64,000 nucleotides of DNA from Branchinecta lynchi (taxonomy: Eukaryota; Arthropoda; Branchiopoda; Anostraca; Branchinectidae). This document shows positions 1-11,600 of the stretch, in pieces (the first letter of the stretch is position 1; every line of letters starts with the position of its first letter). The notes beneath the pieces are model-generated. The model searched no databases, was not told the DNA's origin, and was given only the letters and a program-made list of their open reading frames with translations. The position numbers were made by a program, and so were the translations under genes. The stretch is from positions 6,280,715 to 6,344,714 of the forward strand of contig JAKZAP010000008.1 of the NCBI GenBank assembly GCA_023053575.1, read 5' to 3'.

Positions 1-134
1 ATCTACAAACAGCTATATCGCAGTAGAGCCCCGGAGAAGAAATTTTAAATGTGACAGCCGATTGGTTGATCGCGGATCCTCCGCGCCTGCTACATTTTTC
101 CCTCTAATATGCGCAGCGGCGAAGAGGGAAGTAG

Positions 135-388
135 ACGGGTAGGTTAGGTTAGGTTATTCTTTATTTACACAAAATAACATTAAACAACTTGTTACAAAAA
201 AACATAGGAACTAAACAATACATCTTCAGATAAACCAGTCACCCGAGAACCTGGGCGTCCAGGTTGTCCTGGGGGCGACCACTGAATGCACAGTACCGAT
301 CACATAACGTTGTCAGCAGTGGAATCAACCTCCAACGACAAACAAACCAAAACAACTGAACAAAAATAACTTTCTCTCCTCCACCTGG

Positions 389-424
<36 letters not shown>

Positions 425-1440
425 ATTAATTTAATCTAAAATAAACTACTAATTTAATATATTTGCTAGAAATCATACTTACCATACATTTTATTTTTAA
501 TCGCATTCTTAAACTCATTCATATTTTCCTTTTCCAGTAATTCCTTTTCTAACCCATTCCACAATCTAATCCCTCTATAAATGATTGAAAACTTAGACCT
601 GGTCGTCACAGCCAATGGAGCACAAAAACCATTTTCGAACGCGTATCGTGGCTATGAACATCAGAATTAACAACAAAAACGCTTTCAAAACATGACGGTA
701 AAGTTTTCTTCTGATATTGGTACATAAAACATAGGGAATATAAATCACGTAGACCAGCAGCCGGTAATATTTTAACTTCACGGTAAATTTCTCTTACCGA
801 TTCACGCGCCTCTTTTCCACAAACTATCCGGATTGCTTTATTCTGCAGCACTCTAATCGGTGTCAAAATGGAAGGAAACGTCCCAAGCCAAACTGATGAA
901 CAGTATAAGATGTAAGGATGGATTATCGAAAAATACAAGAGCCGCAGTATTTGCCTGGGAACGTAGAACTTGAGTTTTCGTAGCATACCCAGGTTCCGAG
1001 ATAAAATTTTGGAAACAGCATCAGTATGGTTCTTGAAGCAAAGAGTTTCATCAATCTTCACTCCGAGATACTTAACCGTTGGTGTTCGCTGTATTTCACC
1101 TTCAGTAAATTTGATACACCGAATCCAGGGATAATAATTCGCCGTGCGCGAGAATATCACGAAAGAGCTCTTAATCGGATTTGGTTGGAGTTTATTCACT
1201 CTCATCCATTGCGATACTTCTTCCAGTGATTGCTCACATAAACCCATTAAAAGTCTCTCGGTTCTGGCTATACATATCAGTGCAGTGTCATCAGCAAACA
1301 TTGGAACTGTGATGTCTTTTTCACCACAAAACAGTTCGCTCACCTTACTTTTCACTTCTCTGATAGCTCGTGACAGGTCATTGACAAATATCAGGAACAA
1401 CAGAGGTCCAAGGACGGATCCTTGTGGCACCCCACACACC
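135..1440 (-). pseudogene. Non-LTR retrotransposon (Jockey-like LINE), RT C-terminal half and 3' end
   Basis: On the minus strand the frame opens at about 1439 with the RT motif GVPQGSVLGPLLF and continues through FADDTAL (the catalytic YxDD-type box) to the thumb region. It stops near 606. A frame change then leads into the usual LINE C-terminal tail (reading IYRGIRLWNGLEKE, about 600-470), so the copy carries a frameshift and is dead. The 3' end is marked by an A-rich stretch on the minus strand and a short CCTAA tail at 138-156. The 5' half of the same RT lies at 7931-8400, because an LTR retrotransposon inserted between them. RT identity is firm; clade assignment is tentative. Confidence 0.85.
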
Positions 1441-2107
1441 TGTTAAGATGTTGAACCAGTGGAGGCGAGGTTTAATGAAGATAAGGCTCCTGGGGTGTGG
1501 GCTGAAGACATTCTGACACCGTAGGTGCCCACTAGCCCCAGGACCAGTCAGGAAACCGGACAAAAGAGACAAGGGAAAGTCTCAGGGAATTCTATAGCTC
1601 AGCCGCAATCAATCCAGAAATCCCTAATCAAGCTGGTTCACACATTCTAGCGAAGCTGGAATTCACATATCCAGTCAAGCCCGAGGCCTACTAGCCGAGA
1701 TGGACCATAACGTCTATAGTTAATTTATCTCATGTAAATCGTGTACAAGAACATATAATACAGCACTAAAGGGGTCCCTAACTAAATATATAAACTGGTC
1801 CTTACCATAAATTATAATATAGCGTAACTGAGGTCTTGCTCCGACCAAGGATGAAAGAGAACTACTTTTGGCTGCGGATTCATTACGCAGCCAAAATACT
1901 TAGAATGAAATGGATCAAAGCCTGACCTCGGATTAGCGAGCAGCTAACTGAAGCTAGGATAAAGACCGAGTGACCTATTGTCACGATGCCGGGAAATTAA
2001 TGATGGTGATGGAAACCGAAGGGATATATAGAAAAGTAGGCGATAGATGGAGGGAATAATTAGGAGGACTATTGCAGAGCAAAGTGCTATGGGATGTCTC
2101 CATAACA
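1441..2107 (-). repeat. 3' LTR (left copy)
   Basis: This is the direct repeat of 7210-7926, starting TGTTAAGATGTTGAAC and ending TAACA. By eye it differs by one substitution near 2031 (against the base near 7851) and lacks about 50 bp present near the start of the other copy. It lies directly after the CACC target duplication. Confidence 0.85.
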
Positions 2108-2121
2108 CACCTCCCCCCCTT
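2108..2121 (-). other. Polypurine tract of the LTR retrotransposon
   Basis: Read on the minus strand this is AAGGGGGGGAGGTG, directly upstream of the 3' LTR. A purine run in this place primes plus-strand DNA synthesis in LTR elements. It fixes the transcription direction as leftward. Confidence 0.7.
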
Positions 2122-4031
2122 GGGCAGAGTGGTGTACGGGCAACAAAATAGTCTACAATGTTTCCATTCCAGCCCCACCTACTAACATACCATCGACAGC
2201 TAAGCCATCGCGGCAACCCAGGTTTCTGACAGAGTGGGCAATCAAATAAGTGTGAAAAATCAAAGCCCACTCTCTGTTCAGTTAGTTCAGGGTCCTTTAT
2301 TGAGCTTCAGTCCTACTGACCTTACCCTGACCACACGAACCAAACCAAAACAAATATAAAATGCGAAATAAAGGCAGAATTAATATTTGAAGCGTCGATG
2401 CCTTTAATTTCTAAAATAAATTAGGGCTGGAAGAAACTTTAAAAAGGGATTATCAGGGAAATGTTGCCAGTACCACAACTCGTCCCAAAAGAGAAGTCTC
2501 TGAGATTTGTTAAAAATAGAAAATGGAAAAGGGAAAACTAGGAGGAATTTGGGAGGAAAGGGAAAAAGAAAGGCCGCAATTTTAAAAATTACTCCAGTTA
2601 GCTGTCGCAACGACCTAAGGTAAGACCTTGATGCAAAAAAAACTTGAAGTAGAAATGGGGGAGGTCCTACGCACTCTAAGCCGCAAAATAAAGCACTAAA
2701 GGTAAGGGCACGCAAGTAATGAAAGCGCAAAAGACAGGCGCAAAGCATTTTTAAGAATGATGGCCGAACACACGGCGTCAATATGATTTTTGATAATATA
2801 TACATTATGTGCATAAACTTAAGGCAATAAAGCGCGGAAAACAAAAGCTAGCGGTGGCCGACAAACGGCTTCAGTCAGATCGACCGAAAAGTTGAAGGAA
2901 CTGCATGAAAAGCGCGGAAGCAGAAAAAGCAATGCTTAAAGGAACAGTGCAGTTATCGCAAGGACTAGCGAAGCGAAACCGAAATCAACATATGTACAAA
3001 AGCGACTTTAAAGAGGGCCTACACAATTAAACTATGAAGGGGGGGGGACGAACATATATATACCTAACCGGAAATATTTATAGCCGCACTTGCGAGCGGG
3101 AAAACGCGGACCTAACACTCCTACCTAAATATTTACATTTCCACTTGGCTGTCGTGGTGTCCAGTCCAGGTGACACGGATTGATGGAGGTGGATTTGGAG
3201 GATTTGACTAGTGATGGGGGTTGAGTTGATGGTGGAATAGTTGTTGGTTGTTCGTGTAGATGGCGCTGCTGCTGGTGCTCGTTTCTGATTGGTCGCTTAG
3301 TGTTGAATTGAGGGTCAGGGTGGAGAGGCCGGAATTGTAAGTGGACGAGGCCGTGACGCAAGACGGAGATCGGCTGTCAGAGTAGGCTCGGCTTGGCTCG
3401 ACCCATGGTGGGGAGATAGGAGGATGCTGAGTGCTGAGGTGGGGTCCGGAGCGACGGCTGGCACGGATTGTGCGGCGTGCCCGTTATCACTGTTGGCGCG
3501 ATTTCCAATGTCGGTGGCGTGCTTTCGAAAGATTGGCGGCGTCGGTGGCGCGATTCAAAAGATTGGCGGCGTCGGTGGCGTGACGTGCAAGGTTGGCGGC
3601 GTGATAATGACTCTCGGAGGCGTCGGCGGCGTTACAGGCTCCGTTGGTGGCGTAAGTTGTCCCATAGGAGGCGCCTTGACGCTCGAAGACGCTGGGACCT
3701 CAGCGCCATTGCATCTTCTGTCGCAACCTGCGTGCCATAGAAAAAGTCTGTCCAAAGATGTAAATATAAACAAATATTTGAAGAAAAAAAAATCAACCAC
3801 TCTAAATTAAAGATCAAGTGATAATGTTTCAAATTTAATATCAAATTTAACTGGAAATATTACGAAACTGGAAAATTTCAGATTAGAACTGGAAACCAAC
3901 TAGAAAATGGAAATTTTTCAACCAGAATAATTTTGTTTTTAGATTCGTTTTATTTAAGGTGCACACCGAGACCGAAAGTCGGTACGGTTGCTTGTGCAGT
4001 GTGAACCTTTACAGACTGAACATCATCAGTA
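2122..4031. other. 3' non-coding part of the LTR element; no gene seen
   Basis: This stretch lies between the integrase tail and the polypurine tract. Open frames here are short, low in complexity and not family-like. The part from 3424 to 3740 is GC-rich with GGCGGCGTCGGTGGCG-type repeats, and the rest is A-rich on the plus strand. Confidence 0.5.
3530..3670. repeat. GC-rich minisatellite
   Basis: Imperfect copies of a short unit related to GGCGGCGTCGGTGGCG repeat several times in the 3' region of the LTR element. The open frames across it are repeat translations and not genes. Confidence 0.7.
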
Positions 4032-4650
4032 CTAATACAGACGGTAAGGCACGGGGCGGCGACTGGCGCGGGTCCACCAGCAGCGATGACACCTGGAAGA
4101 GAAAAGTGATTGCTCGGAGGGACACTCCGGCGTTACTGGCCGGGGCCAATCGCTTCTCATAGTATCATTTTGCCCTGCATAACCTATTTCGTGAGGGGAT
4201 AGAGAGAAAATCTGACTATACTGAGGAGGATGAATAGGATGATTGATAGGCCTTGACACTGGCTCTACCGAGGTTTGCTGAATCAGTGGCGGCGTTACCA
4301 CTGTCCGTTCCAGTTTTGGGAATGTAGAAGAAGGGTAGTATTCCGTAGCTGATGCAAACGGCGGTGAAAACGGCTGTTTCCAAACAAGAACAGTTGGTGA
4401 GCTAGCTACACCCCCTCTTGGCTCTACGAATGTAGATCTTGGACCAGATTTTTCCAAGCGGTCATAGTGGACGACTTGTTTTTGTGATCCGAGTTTCTGA
4501 ATTTCGTAGCTTCTGCCTTTGTTTAAAACGCGAACAACATGATAGGGTCCATCCTGGCGCATTTCGGAAATTTTTGACCCTATACCAGAAGCGGGGGGGA
4601 ATTTGAGAAAAACCATGTCACCAGTATCATGCGGGGTAAAATTGTTGCAA
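4032..4650 (-). pseudogene. Gypsy-type integrase C-terminal (GPY/F) domain remnant
   Basis: The minus-strand translation starts with a GDMVFLKFPP-like segment and has DGPYHVVRVLNKG with the GPY motif, then HYDRLEKSG. This is the usual end of a Ty3/gypsy integrase, where the GPY/F module contacts DNA. It is followed by a proline-rich tail. The zinc-binding and DDE core domains that should precede it are missing; the sequence upstream jumps directly to a pol linker, which marks an internal deletion near 4650-4678. Confidence 0.7.
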
Positions 4651-4677
4651 TTTCTATCAATGGAAAGGAGGGAGAGG

Positions 4678-5277
4678 TCACCTTTTGTGTATTCGGATTT
4701 TTAAAGGTGAATGATTCTCTGCGATAAAGAACACATTACCGTCAGGGAGAATTTGGACGAACTGGGGGTTAACCGTAATCTGTCGGGCCCGTAGGGCTGC
4801 ATTGCCCTTAATCAAGACTGTTCTCGTACCAGGGGGTAAACCGACAATTTTGCAACAAATGTGTCTCGAATAATTCGGCCTGATACGATGAACACTCTTT
4901 ACCGGAAGTACTTTTTCTCCGTCCGGTATAACTTGACAGGTTTTTGGTTGGTTATGGATACTAAAAAGAGTCAAACCTTGTGAAAGGGAAAGAGGTGATG
5001 CCGGGATCGGTTTGACGGGAAAGACGTTTGGAAGTTTACTGGACACAACTTCGTACAAAGGTTCTATACCTTTGTACGACGAGAATTGTGGTTGGTCCTC
5101 AGTATGCGAGTCTGGTAGAGGTTGGCATTCTCGCAGATACTGAGACCAACCAAACCAAGGATCTGGAAGGGGAAAACATTGGGGATCTCGTGAACATTCA
5201 TTTTTGATGTTATTTTTAGGGAGAAGTAGCGATGTGCGTGGTCGAGGGACAGGGGGGCAAACGGGGTAATTGTCCAT
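4678..5277 (-). pseudogene. Gag-pol remnant, region between protease and reverse transcriptase
   Basis: The minus-strand frame of about 199 residues contains a segment typical of the stretch before RT in gypsy pol proteins (a basic/proline turn, then a 'NPQFVQILPDGNVFFIAENHS' style beta-rich block ending 'LKIRIHKR'). No protease DSG or RT FADD motif is visible. The assignment rests on pattern and on its place upstream of the integrase tail, so it is moderately sure. Confidence 0.5.
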
Positions 5278-6304
5278 TTCGAAAATCCGTCATGAGTGTA
5301 GGTGACCTCAAGGGCGGAACGACAAATCAAAATATTCGCCAAGACCACCGAAAATCTTCACTAAAAAATTCACTTGAGATGTAATATGTAAGAAAATCGA
5401 AAAATAACACTTATACAAAAATATTAAAGTTTACAAGGAAATGGGAGGGGAACAAGCTCAACTGGACGTGTAAACTCAGACTAAACTAAGACGCGGAACC
5501 AACTTGATATCTAACCAATGTTTTTTACTTCATGAGGGAAAAAAAATATGTGGTATGAATAAATGGCATTAACCTTAAATTTATTATCAAAAGAAAATAG
5601 GTCAGAGGCTTCATGCGAAATCGCCGCATCCGGATGGCGAATAAACACACATACGATAGATGGCGATCGAAACGCAAGAAAACCTGAAAAAAAAATGTGG
5701 TGGTGGGGGAGGGATGACAGAGGGAACGACTGGCGAAACGCATATAACGTCTATGTGGCAAATTACTACACACATTTAGACCGAAACCAATCGAAATTCC
5801 ACGAAAATGTCACGAATGAAGCGCGATGTACATTCTTGAGAGAGTATCTATCTCCACAAGAAAAATATACCAACAGATCACCACCAAACAAAAAAATAAA
5901 CTGGCCGATAGGGGAATATGAAAAATTAAGGATAAGCCGAAAAAATGCCACAAAAAGAAATACCACGTCCCTGCATCACACCATAGGGCTTGAAAATCGT
6001 GCCATAAAGACAACGTCTAGAAAAAACGGCGAAATAGGTTGATTTTATTCCGAATAACCATGGCTTTCATGAAAAAAAAAAATATTATGTCGGGGAACTA
6101 AACAAAATAATCCTCATGGAATTGGGAATAATCGCAGGCAAAATTACGTTTCCGGGTATGTGAAAAATGAAATCATACGCAAGTGCTAGTTTATCAATGG
6201 TACCGCAAGCACGCATTGTCAGTGTTGAGAGCACTGATCTAAAATAGACACGGCGAAATGACGCAATGATGTACCCCGGTGAATAAATTATTTTGCCGAT
6301 GCGA

Positions 6305-6845
6305 TGACGATTTGCAGTCTGTGGCGCGAAAAACACTCACTTGACGACAAGTAGACAATAACATATACTGAAGGGATGGACAAATCGCGATCTGTAGTGC
6401 GGCGATACACATACAACGACGACCGGAAAAATCCTGGGAGGGAAAGGGGCAGGGAAAAGAAAATCTGCAATCAGTGGCGCGACACACACACACATGAAGA
6501 CTGCAAAATTCCTGAAAAGGCGAAGAGGGCAGGAGAAAAGAAAATTCGCGGTCAGTGGCGCGAAATACACTCACATGGCGACCGGAAAAATCCTTAAAAG
6601 GGAAGGGGGAGGGACAAGAAATTTCTCAATCAGTGGCGCGAAACACACTCACATGTAGATCGGAAAATTCTTAAAACAAAAAAAAGTAGGAGGAAAGGGG
6701 CAACGAAAATTCACAGTCAGTGGCGCGACACACACTCACATGTAGACCGGAAAATTCTTTAAAAAAAAGTGGGAGGAAAGAAGGAAGGAAAATTCACAGT
6801 CAGTGGCGCGACACACACTCACATGGCGACCGGAAAAATCCAAAA
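6305..6845. repeat. Tandem repeat, about 80 bp, about 7 copies
   Basis: The core CAGTGGCGCGACACACACTC recurs at about 6310, 6392, 6467, 6548, 6629, 6714 and 6796, each followed by an A/G-rich spacer and 'GACCGGAAAAAT'. It sits in the leader region just inside the 5' LTR. A packaging or promoter role is conceivable but unproven. Apparent frames through it are repeat artefacts. Confidence 0.8.
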
Positions 6846-7209
6846 AACGATACAAGGGAAAACAAAATCAAAAGGATAAACCCGACATAAAATAGTTTTC
6901 ATATGTGAAGAAAGCCGACGGAAATATCAAAAAGATCAAAAATGGAAAAACCTAAACCTACATTTTTGTTCTGGACTGACCGAGCTGAACCATAAACAAA
7001 AATGAAATAAAATAAATAAGGGAGTTATTTTTATTTTGCTAAATTAAAGGGTAGGGCGGGTGGGTGGAAAAAAAAAATTAATTGTCGTGACTACGAACAA
7101 AAAATTTGGACGTGGGTCCTCCTTATTATGAGAAAATAAGGGCTTACAAAAATAAACTTCCCACCTCTGGCACCATTGTTAAGAATGTTATCCCACTTCT
7201 GGACCCCAT

Positions 7210-7926
7210 TGTTAAGATGTTGAACGTGGAGGAAGTTTCCAACCCCTGTTCTTACACCTTGTTGAGAGGATGGACGAGTGGAGGCGAGGTTTAATGAAGA
7301 TAAGGCTCCTGGGGTGTGGGCTGAAGACATTCTGACACCGTAGGTGCCCACTAGCCCCAGGACCAGTCAGGAAACCGGACAAAAGAGACAAGGGAAAGTC
7401 TCAGGGAATTCTATAGCTCAGCCGCAATCAATCCAGAAATCCCTAATCAAGCTGGTTCACACATTCTAGCGAAGCTGGAATTCACATATCCAGTCAAGCC
7501 CGAGGCCTACTAGCCGAGATGGACCATAACGTCTATAGTTAATTTATCTCATGTAAATCGTGTACAAGAACATATAATACAGCACTAAAGGGGTCCCTAA
7601 CTAAATATATAAACTGGTCCTTACCATAAATTATAATATAGCGTAACTGAGGTCTTGCTCCGACCAAGGATGAAAGAGAACTACTTTTGGCTGCGGATTC
7701 ATTACGCAGCCAAAATACTTAGAATGAAATGGATCAAAGCCTGACCTCGGATTAGCGAGCAGCTAACTGAAGCTAGGATAAAGACCGAGTGACCTATTGT
7801 CACGATGCCGGGAAATTAATGATGGTGATGGAAACCGAAGGGATATATCGAAAAGTAGGCGATAGATGGAGGGAATAATTAGGAGGACTATTGCAGAGCA
7901 AAGTGCTATGGGATGTCTCCATAACA
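7210..7926 (-). repeat. 5' LTR (right copy)
   Basis: This copy matches 1441-2107 and ends TAACA before CACC. Near its start it holds about 50 extra bases, including a second TGTTGAGAGG-like motif. Just outside it (7165-7209) there are further TGTTAAG-like copies, so the LTR edge looks partly duplicated. The promoter and poly(A) site of the element should lie here. Confidence 0.8.
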
Positions 7927-7930
7927 CACC

Positions 7931-8405
7931 ACAGGCAATGAAGGCGACTTGGCGTTTCTGATTTCTACAAACTGCGATCTACCGGAGAGAAAATCACGAA
8001 GGAACTGCAGAGCTGGCCCTCGAATTCCATAAAATTCACATTTTGCCATAAGAGTTGCGTGGTCTACCGTGTCAAATGCCTTTATTATATCCAAAAATAT
8101 TGCGGCAACTCTGTAACCTCGGTCTAATGCTGCATTTATTACGCTAGTCAAAAATATCAAAGCTTGTTCAGTTATGTGTCCATATCTGAATCCAAATTGG
8201 GTGGAGCTCAGCGCACATTGATTTTGAAGGTACTTATGCAAACGGTTAGCGAAACATTTTTCCAAAATTCTGGACATGACAGGTAGCACTGAAATTGGTC
8301 TATAATTACCAAGGCAACTAGTATCGCCTCCTTTAAGAACAGGCGTCACTCTAGCTTCCTTAAAGAAAGAAGGGAAAGGGAATATCAACAAGCTCAGCAA
8401 TTACC
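7931..8405 (-). pseudogene. LINE reverse transcriptase, N-terminal half (same copy as 135-1440)
   Basis: The minus strand reads RT fingers/palm motifs: FKEARVTPVLKGGD, NYRPISVLPVMSRI, TQFGFR and FLDIIKAFDTVDH (motif A with the first catalytic Asp). The frame reaches the LTR boundary. After removal of the LTR element and one CACC it runs straight into the GVPQG motif at 1439, so this is one RT gene split by the insertion. Its own 5' part is missing beyond about 8405. Confidence 0.85.
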
Positions 8406-8511
8406 TCTAGCTCCGCTTAATTTTGTCAGGGTAGCAATAGTCGCTGCATGGGACCAAAGACGGAGGTTCGATTGGATTATTTGTTCTTGCGTAAGTTTTA
8501 ACCTTTTTTAG

Positions 8512-8656
8512 GCTTAAGGAGGAGCGGCGAATCGTTGTTACTCCTTCAGAACCAAGGTTTTACCAGTACGCTTTTGATGACAACATTACGGCAGTCCTTG
8601 TGAATGTGACGTCACCTGACCATCTCTGCATGACAGTCTCGGTGCAGAATTTGACG
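8512..8656 (+). CDS. Sidt: SID-1 family gene, first visible exon (luminal domain)
   Basis: The acceptor is TTTTTTAG and the donor is GTAAG. It opens with the last base of a split codon, then 48 codons including EPRFYQYAF and VNVTSPDHLC, matching the extracellular beta-sandwich of the family. Because it starts in phase 2, at least one coding exon lies further upstream. Confidence 0.85.
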
Positions 8657-11600
8657 GTAAGTTTTTTCTTTTAGTGATCTGCGTAATTCCCTTTGAAAAA
8701 CTGTAGTATTTTTTTTGTGTGCAACGTACTTAATCTTGTCGGGCACTCGGTAGTTTAAATGCCGCACTAAGTGAGGTCATTTATGTTGATATTGCTTTAG
8801 AGATATGCTGCTCAGAAACAAAAAAAAAGAAGAAAGGCATCGCGGCTGAGACCATAATCATTCAATCAGTTATTTTCGAAAATAAAAGCAGTCGCTGTCG
8901 ATAAGTAGTTCACGGTCATAGACCTGATAGAAGCATAATTGTTTTAGGTTTGTTTTCAGAATGTAGGTCTACTATAATATTATCAGTTGCTTTATATTTA
9001 TGTAATTGTTTGAGAAATGACTGATGTCTTTATCTTTCTAGTTTTATACCCACTCTTCAGCTTTGAAGGAACATAATATACAATAATAATAATATATAAA
9101 TATATATGCCGATACCGGTATGTGGATTCAAATAAATCTGAAATAAACACATTGTACTCCTTGTGTCAATGTCGTAACGACTAGGGCACAGGGGTCGCAA
9201 CCTTCCTTCGGCGAAATATCATCTTGGTAGTGATATCAAGGATCAGTAACATATTGTCCAAACCGTTGGAGGTCGATTTGGTGAAAGTATATTTGACCAA
9301 TTGCCAGAGAAGTTACGGAGCTCATGCGTCGTCGAGTGAAGCTCGAATATCTAAACCATTTTTCGACGAAACTGTTGTTAAAAAAATCGTTGATTTTGAC
9401 CTCTTCGACTTGTAATTAAGACAAAAGTGAAATCAGAAGGGGTGCCTCCCCCCCCCCCCCCCCGTCCTCGCTGTACGCTACTGACAATGGTATATTGCTA
9501 CCTTAGAACTCTATTTTTAGTGTCCCTTGTTTGAAGCAGACGAAGAACTACGATATGATAGCGTCTGGCAGACAGCACTTGATAGAAGCGGTCTGACAGT
9601 TACGGTAAGATCGATTTTTTTAATTCCGTTAGCCTTTTTTTTTTATATGAGGTAAAGGTATCAGCTTATAGGCGGTCCTCAGCCAGGAATTGCAATGCGG
9701 TACCATTTTTCGTAACCCACAGGGCTAAAACTGAATTTTGCAACTGAAAAATTCAGTCGAATATTCGCAAAACTGCGAAATATAGGAGTCCTTTCGAAAA
9801 TTGGTAATATGGTGAAAAATTGAAAAATATAGAAAAGTTGAAAAATACTCAATTTTTGCTGCAATTTTTGGGAGATTAGCGCCAATAGCGCCTCCTAGAC
9901 TACTCAGTCAGATCGGGAGGGAGCAAAGTCTTAGGCTTGCATTTCGAGCCAATTATAGCGTGGTTTCGAGACGAGCGATACACACGACCAAAAAAAAGAA
10001 AGGTATTATTTGTAATCGGAGATTAAATTTAGTTTGACTGTAGGTTGGAAAAAATGGGATCGGCATCGGACACCGGCTTCACATCTGAAGCCGGAAACTC
10101 TTGTTAGTCTTGCAAGTTAAGATCTTCTATGGATAGACTTGATGGACATTGGCGTTAAGTTAGAAATAACCTGTCCTTAACTACTCAATTTTCTATTCAA
10201 CTTATTTAATTCCAAAATACAGCAGTATTGTAGTCAATGGCCTATAGCCTATACAACAAATCCCAATCGTATTTGACCATAACTATAACAGTTAAAACTC
10301 AAACTTTCGTACATTCAATGGTCATAATTCGTCATGGGTATTAAAAAATTTGACGAACGAAGGTACGAAACTACGCTCGTATCGCGAGTGAGAAACCCTT
10401 GTTGGTGCAAGGCGTGGTACCATCTCAGCCACAGCTCTTTGTGGACGAACTCGTGTAGGTTGATGTTCTGGTGGGATGATATCTCGGTGGATGGGGTTCG
10501 CTAGGATACTTTTACCAAATTTAAGGGACAACTTAAGACGGCGGGTGGATAGGGTTTCTAGTTTAAATTCTTGGAGGAGGCTTAGGTATGGGACTTTGGG
10601 GGATTTTGAAATTACAAGCAAGGCTCAATACTGGATTCTGTCAAGACGACCCGACTGCTCCTGCGTCAGTCCGAAATGCCACACGGTACCACAGTATTCT
10701 AGGGAGCAACGGATGAAAACTAAATACAAGCGTAACAGGTGGTGGGGAGGCGTTCCATGACGAGATAACAATTTTGGGGACCCAGTTCCCATGTTAGCCC
10801 TCTTAAGCATTGTGTCAACTTGTTCTCCCCACTTCATGTCCGACGTGAAGTATACTCTAAGTAACTTCAGCTTGCGTACTTGATAGGATATTGGTAGGTC
10901 GGGCTGAAACGAGGATTAGACTCTAGGAAAGAAACAGTTAAAACAACAGATTTTTCGAAATTTACGGGCATTTTAAATCGGCACAAAAAATCGGTAGGGG
11001 ACTTGAATAACTGGTCTTGTATTTTGTACGTTGAGTTTCTTTAAAAGTACACAATGACAAATAAGGTCAAACGCTTTTTGGAGGTCTATTGCGATCAAGT
11101 TGACCCATCGTTCTGGTTCATCCAAGTGTTTTAGGATGGTATCCACCAGGCTTACCAGATAATGTGATGTTGAAGTATTTGGCATGTTGCCAAATTGCCT
11201 GGGGTCGATGTTGTTGGGTATGTGATCTTTCAGCCAGACGCATAAGAAACTCTCGTAGACTTTACTGAATATTGGGGTCATCGTGATGGGACGAACCCCT
11301 GAGAAATCATTGGGCGCGTCCTTTTTTGGGCTTGGAGTAATGTACCCATTCTTCCATACCGGTGGATATTCACCTGTTCTGGTAATGTGATTAAAAATAT
11401 CTGTTAGTGGTGGACTAATATTCTCGGAGAACGCTTTTATCAAATCAACTGGTATGTCCACGGGGGTGATGCTGGTTCTTTTCAGTTTCTGCAATTTTCG
11501 TCGTACTTGAGTCGGTAAAATAACTAGAAAGTCGGTAAATTGTGGGGGAGGAGTAGGGATTTCTTCTTTCGGAAGGGGCGGGAGTGATTGAACAATATTT

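Larger units (their letters stand above)
1441..7926 (-). mobile_element. LTR retrotransposon, Ty3/gypsy-type, internally deleted, inserted in a LINE
   Basis: Two long direct repeats (1441-2107 and 7210-7926) begin TGTTA and end TAACA, the classic TG...CA inverted tips. Both outer flanks carry CACC (1437-1440 and 7927-7930), a 4-bp target duplication. A polypurine tract beside the left LTR and pol remnants on the minus strand show it reads right to left. Internally there is only a protease-RT linker remnant and an integrase tail. Most of RT, all of RNase H and the integrase core are gone, so the copy is non-autonomous. The LTRs are nearly identical over about 640 bp, suggesting a fairly recent insertion. 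Confidence 0.85.

Noticed and set aside
138..156. Three TTAGG units, suggesting a telomere-like repeat
   Set aside because: Only three copies at the 3' tip of a LINE; short tandem tails are common there, and a similar GGTAA tail occurs at 30431.
2404..2844. 146-codon minus-strand open frame
   Set aside because: Low-complexity, Phe/Leu-rich translation within the 3' part of the LTR element; no start context or recognisable motif, so not a convincing env or other gene.
3424..3810. 128-codon open frame rich in Gly and Val
   Set aside because: It is the translation of a GC-rich minisatellite in the non-coding part of an LTR element.
5563..6042. 159-codon plus-strand open frame
   Set aside because: It lies antisense in the leader region of the LTR element, has no family-like motif, and its composition follows A-rich non-coding sequence.
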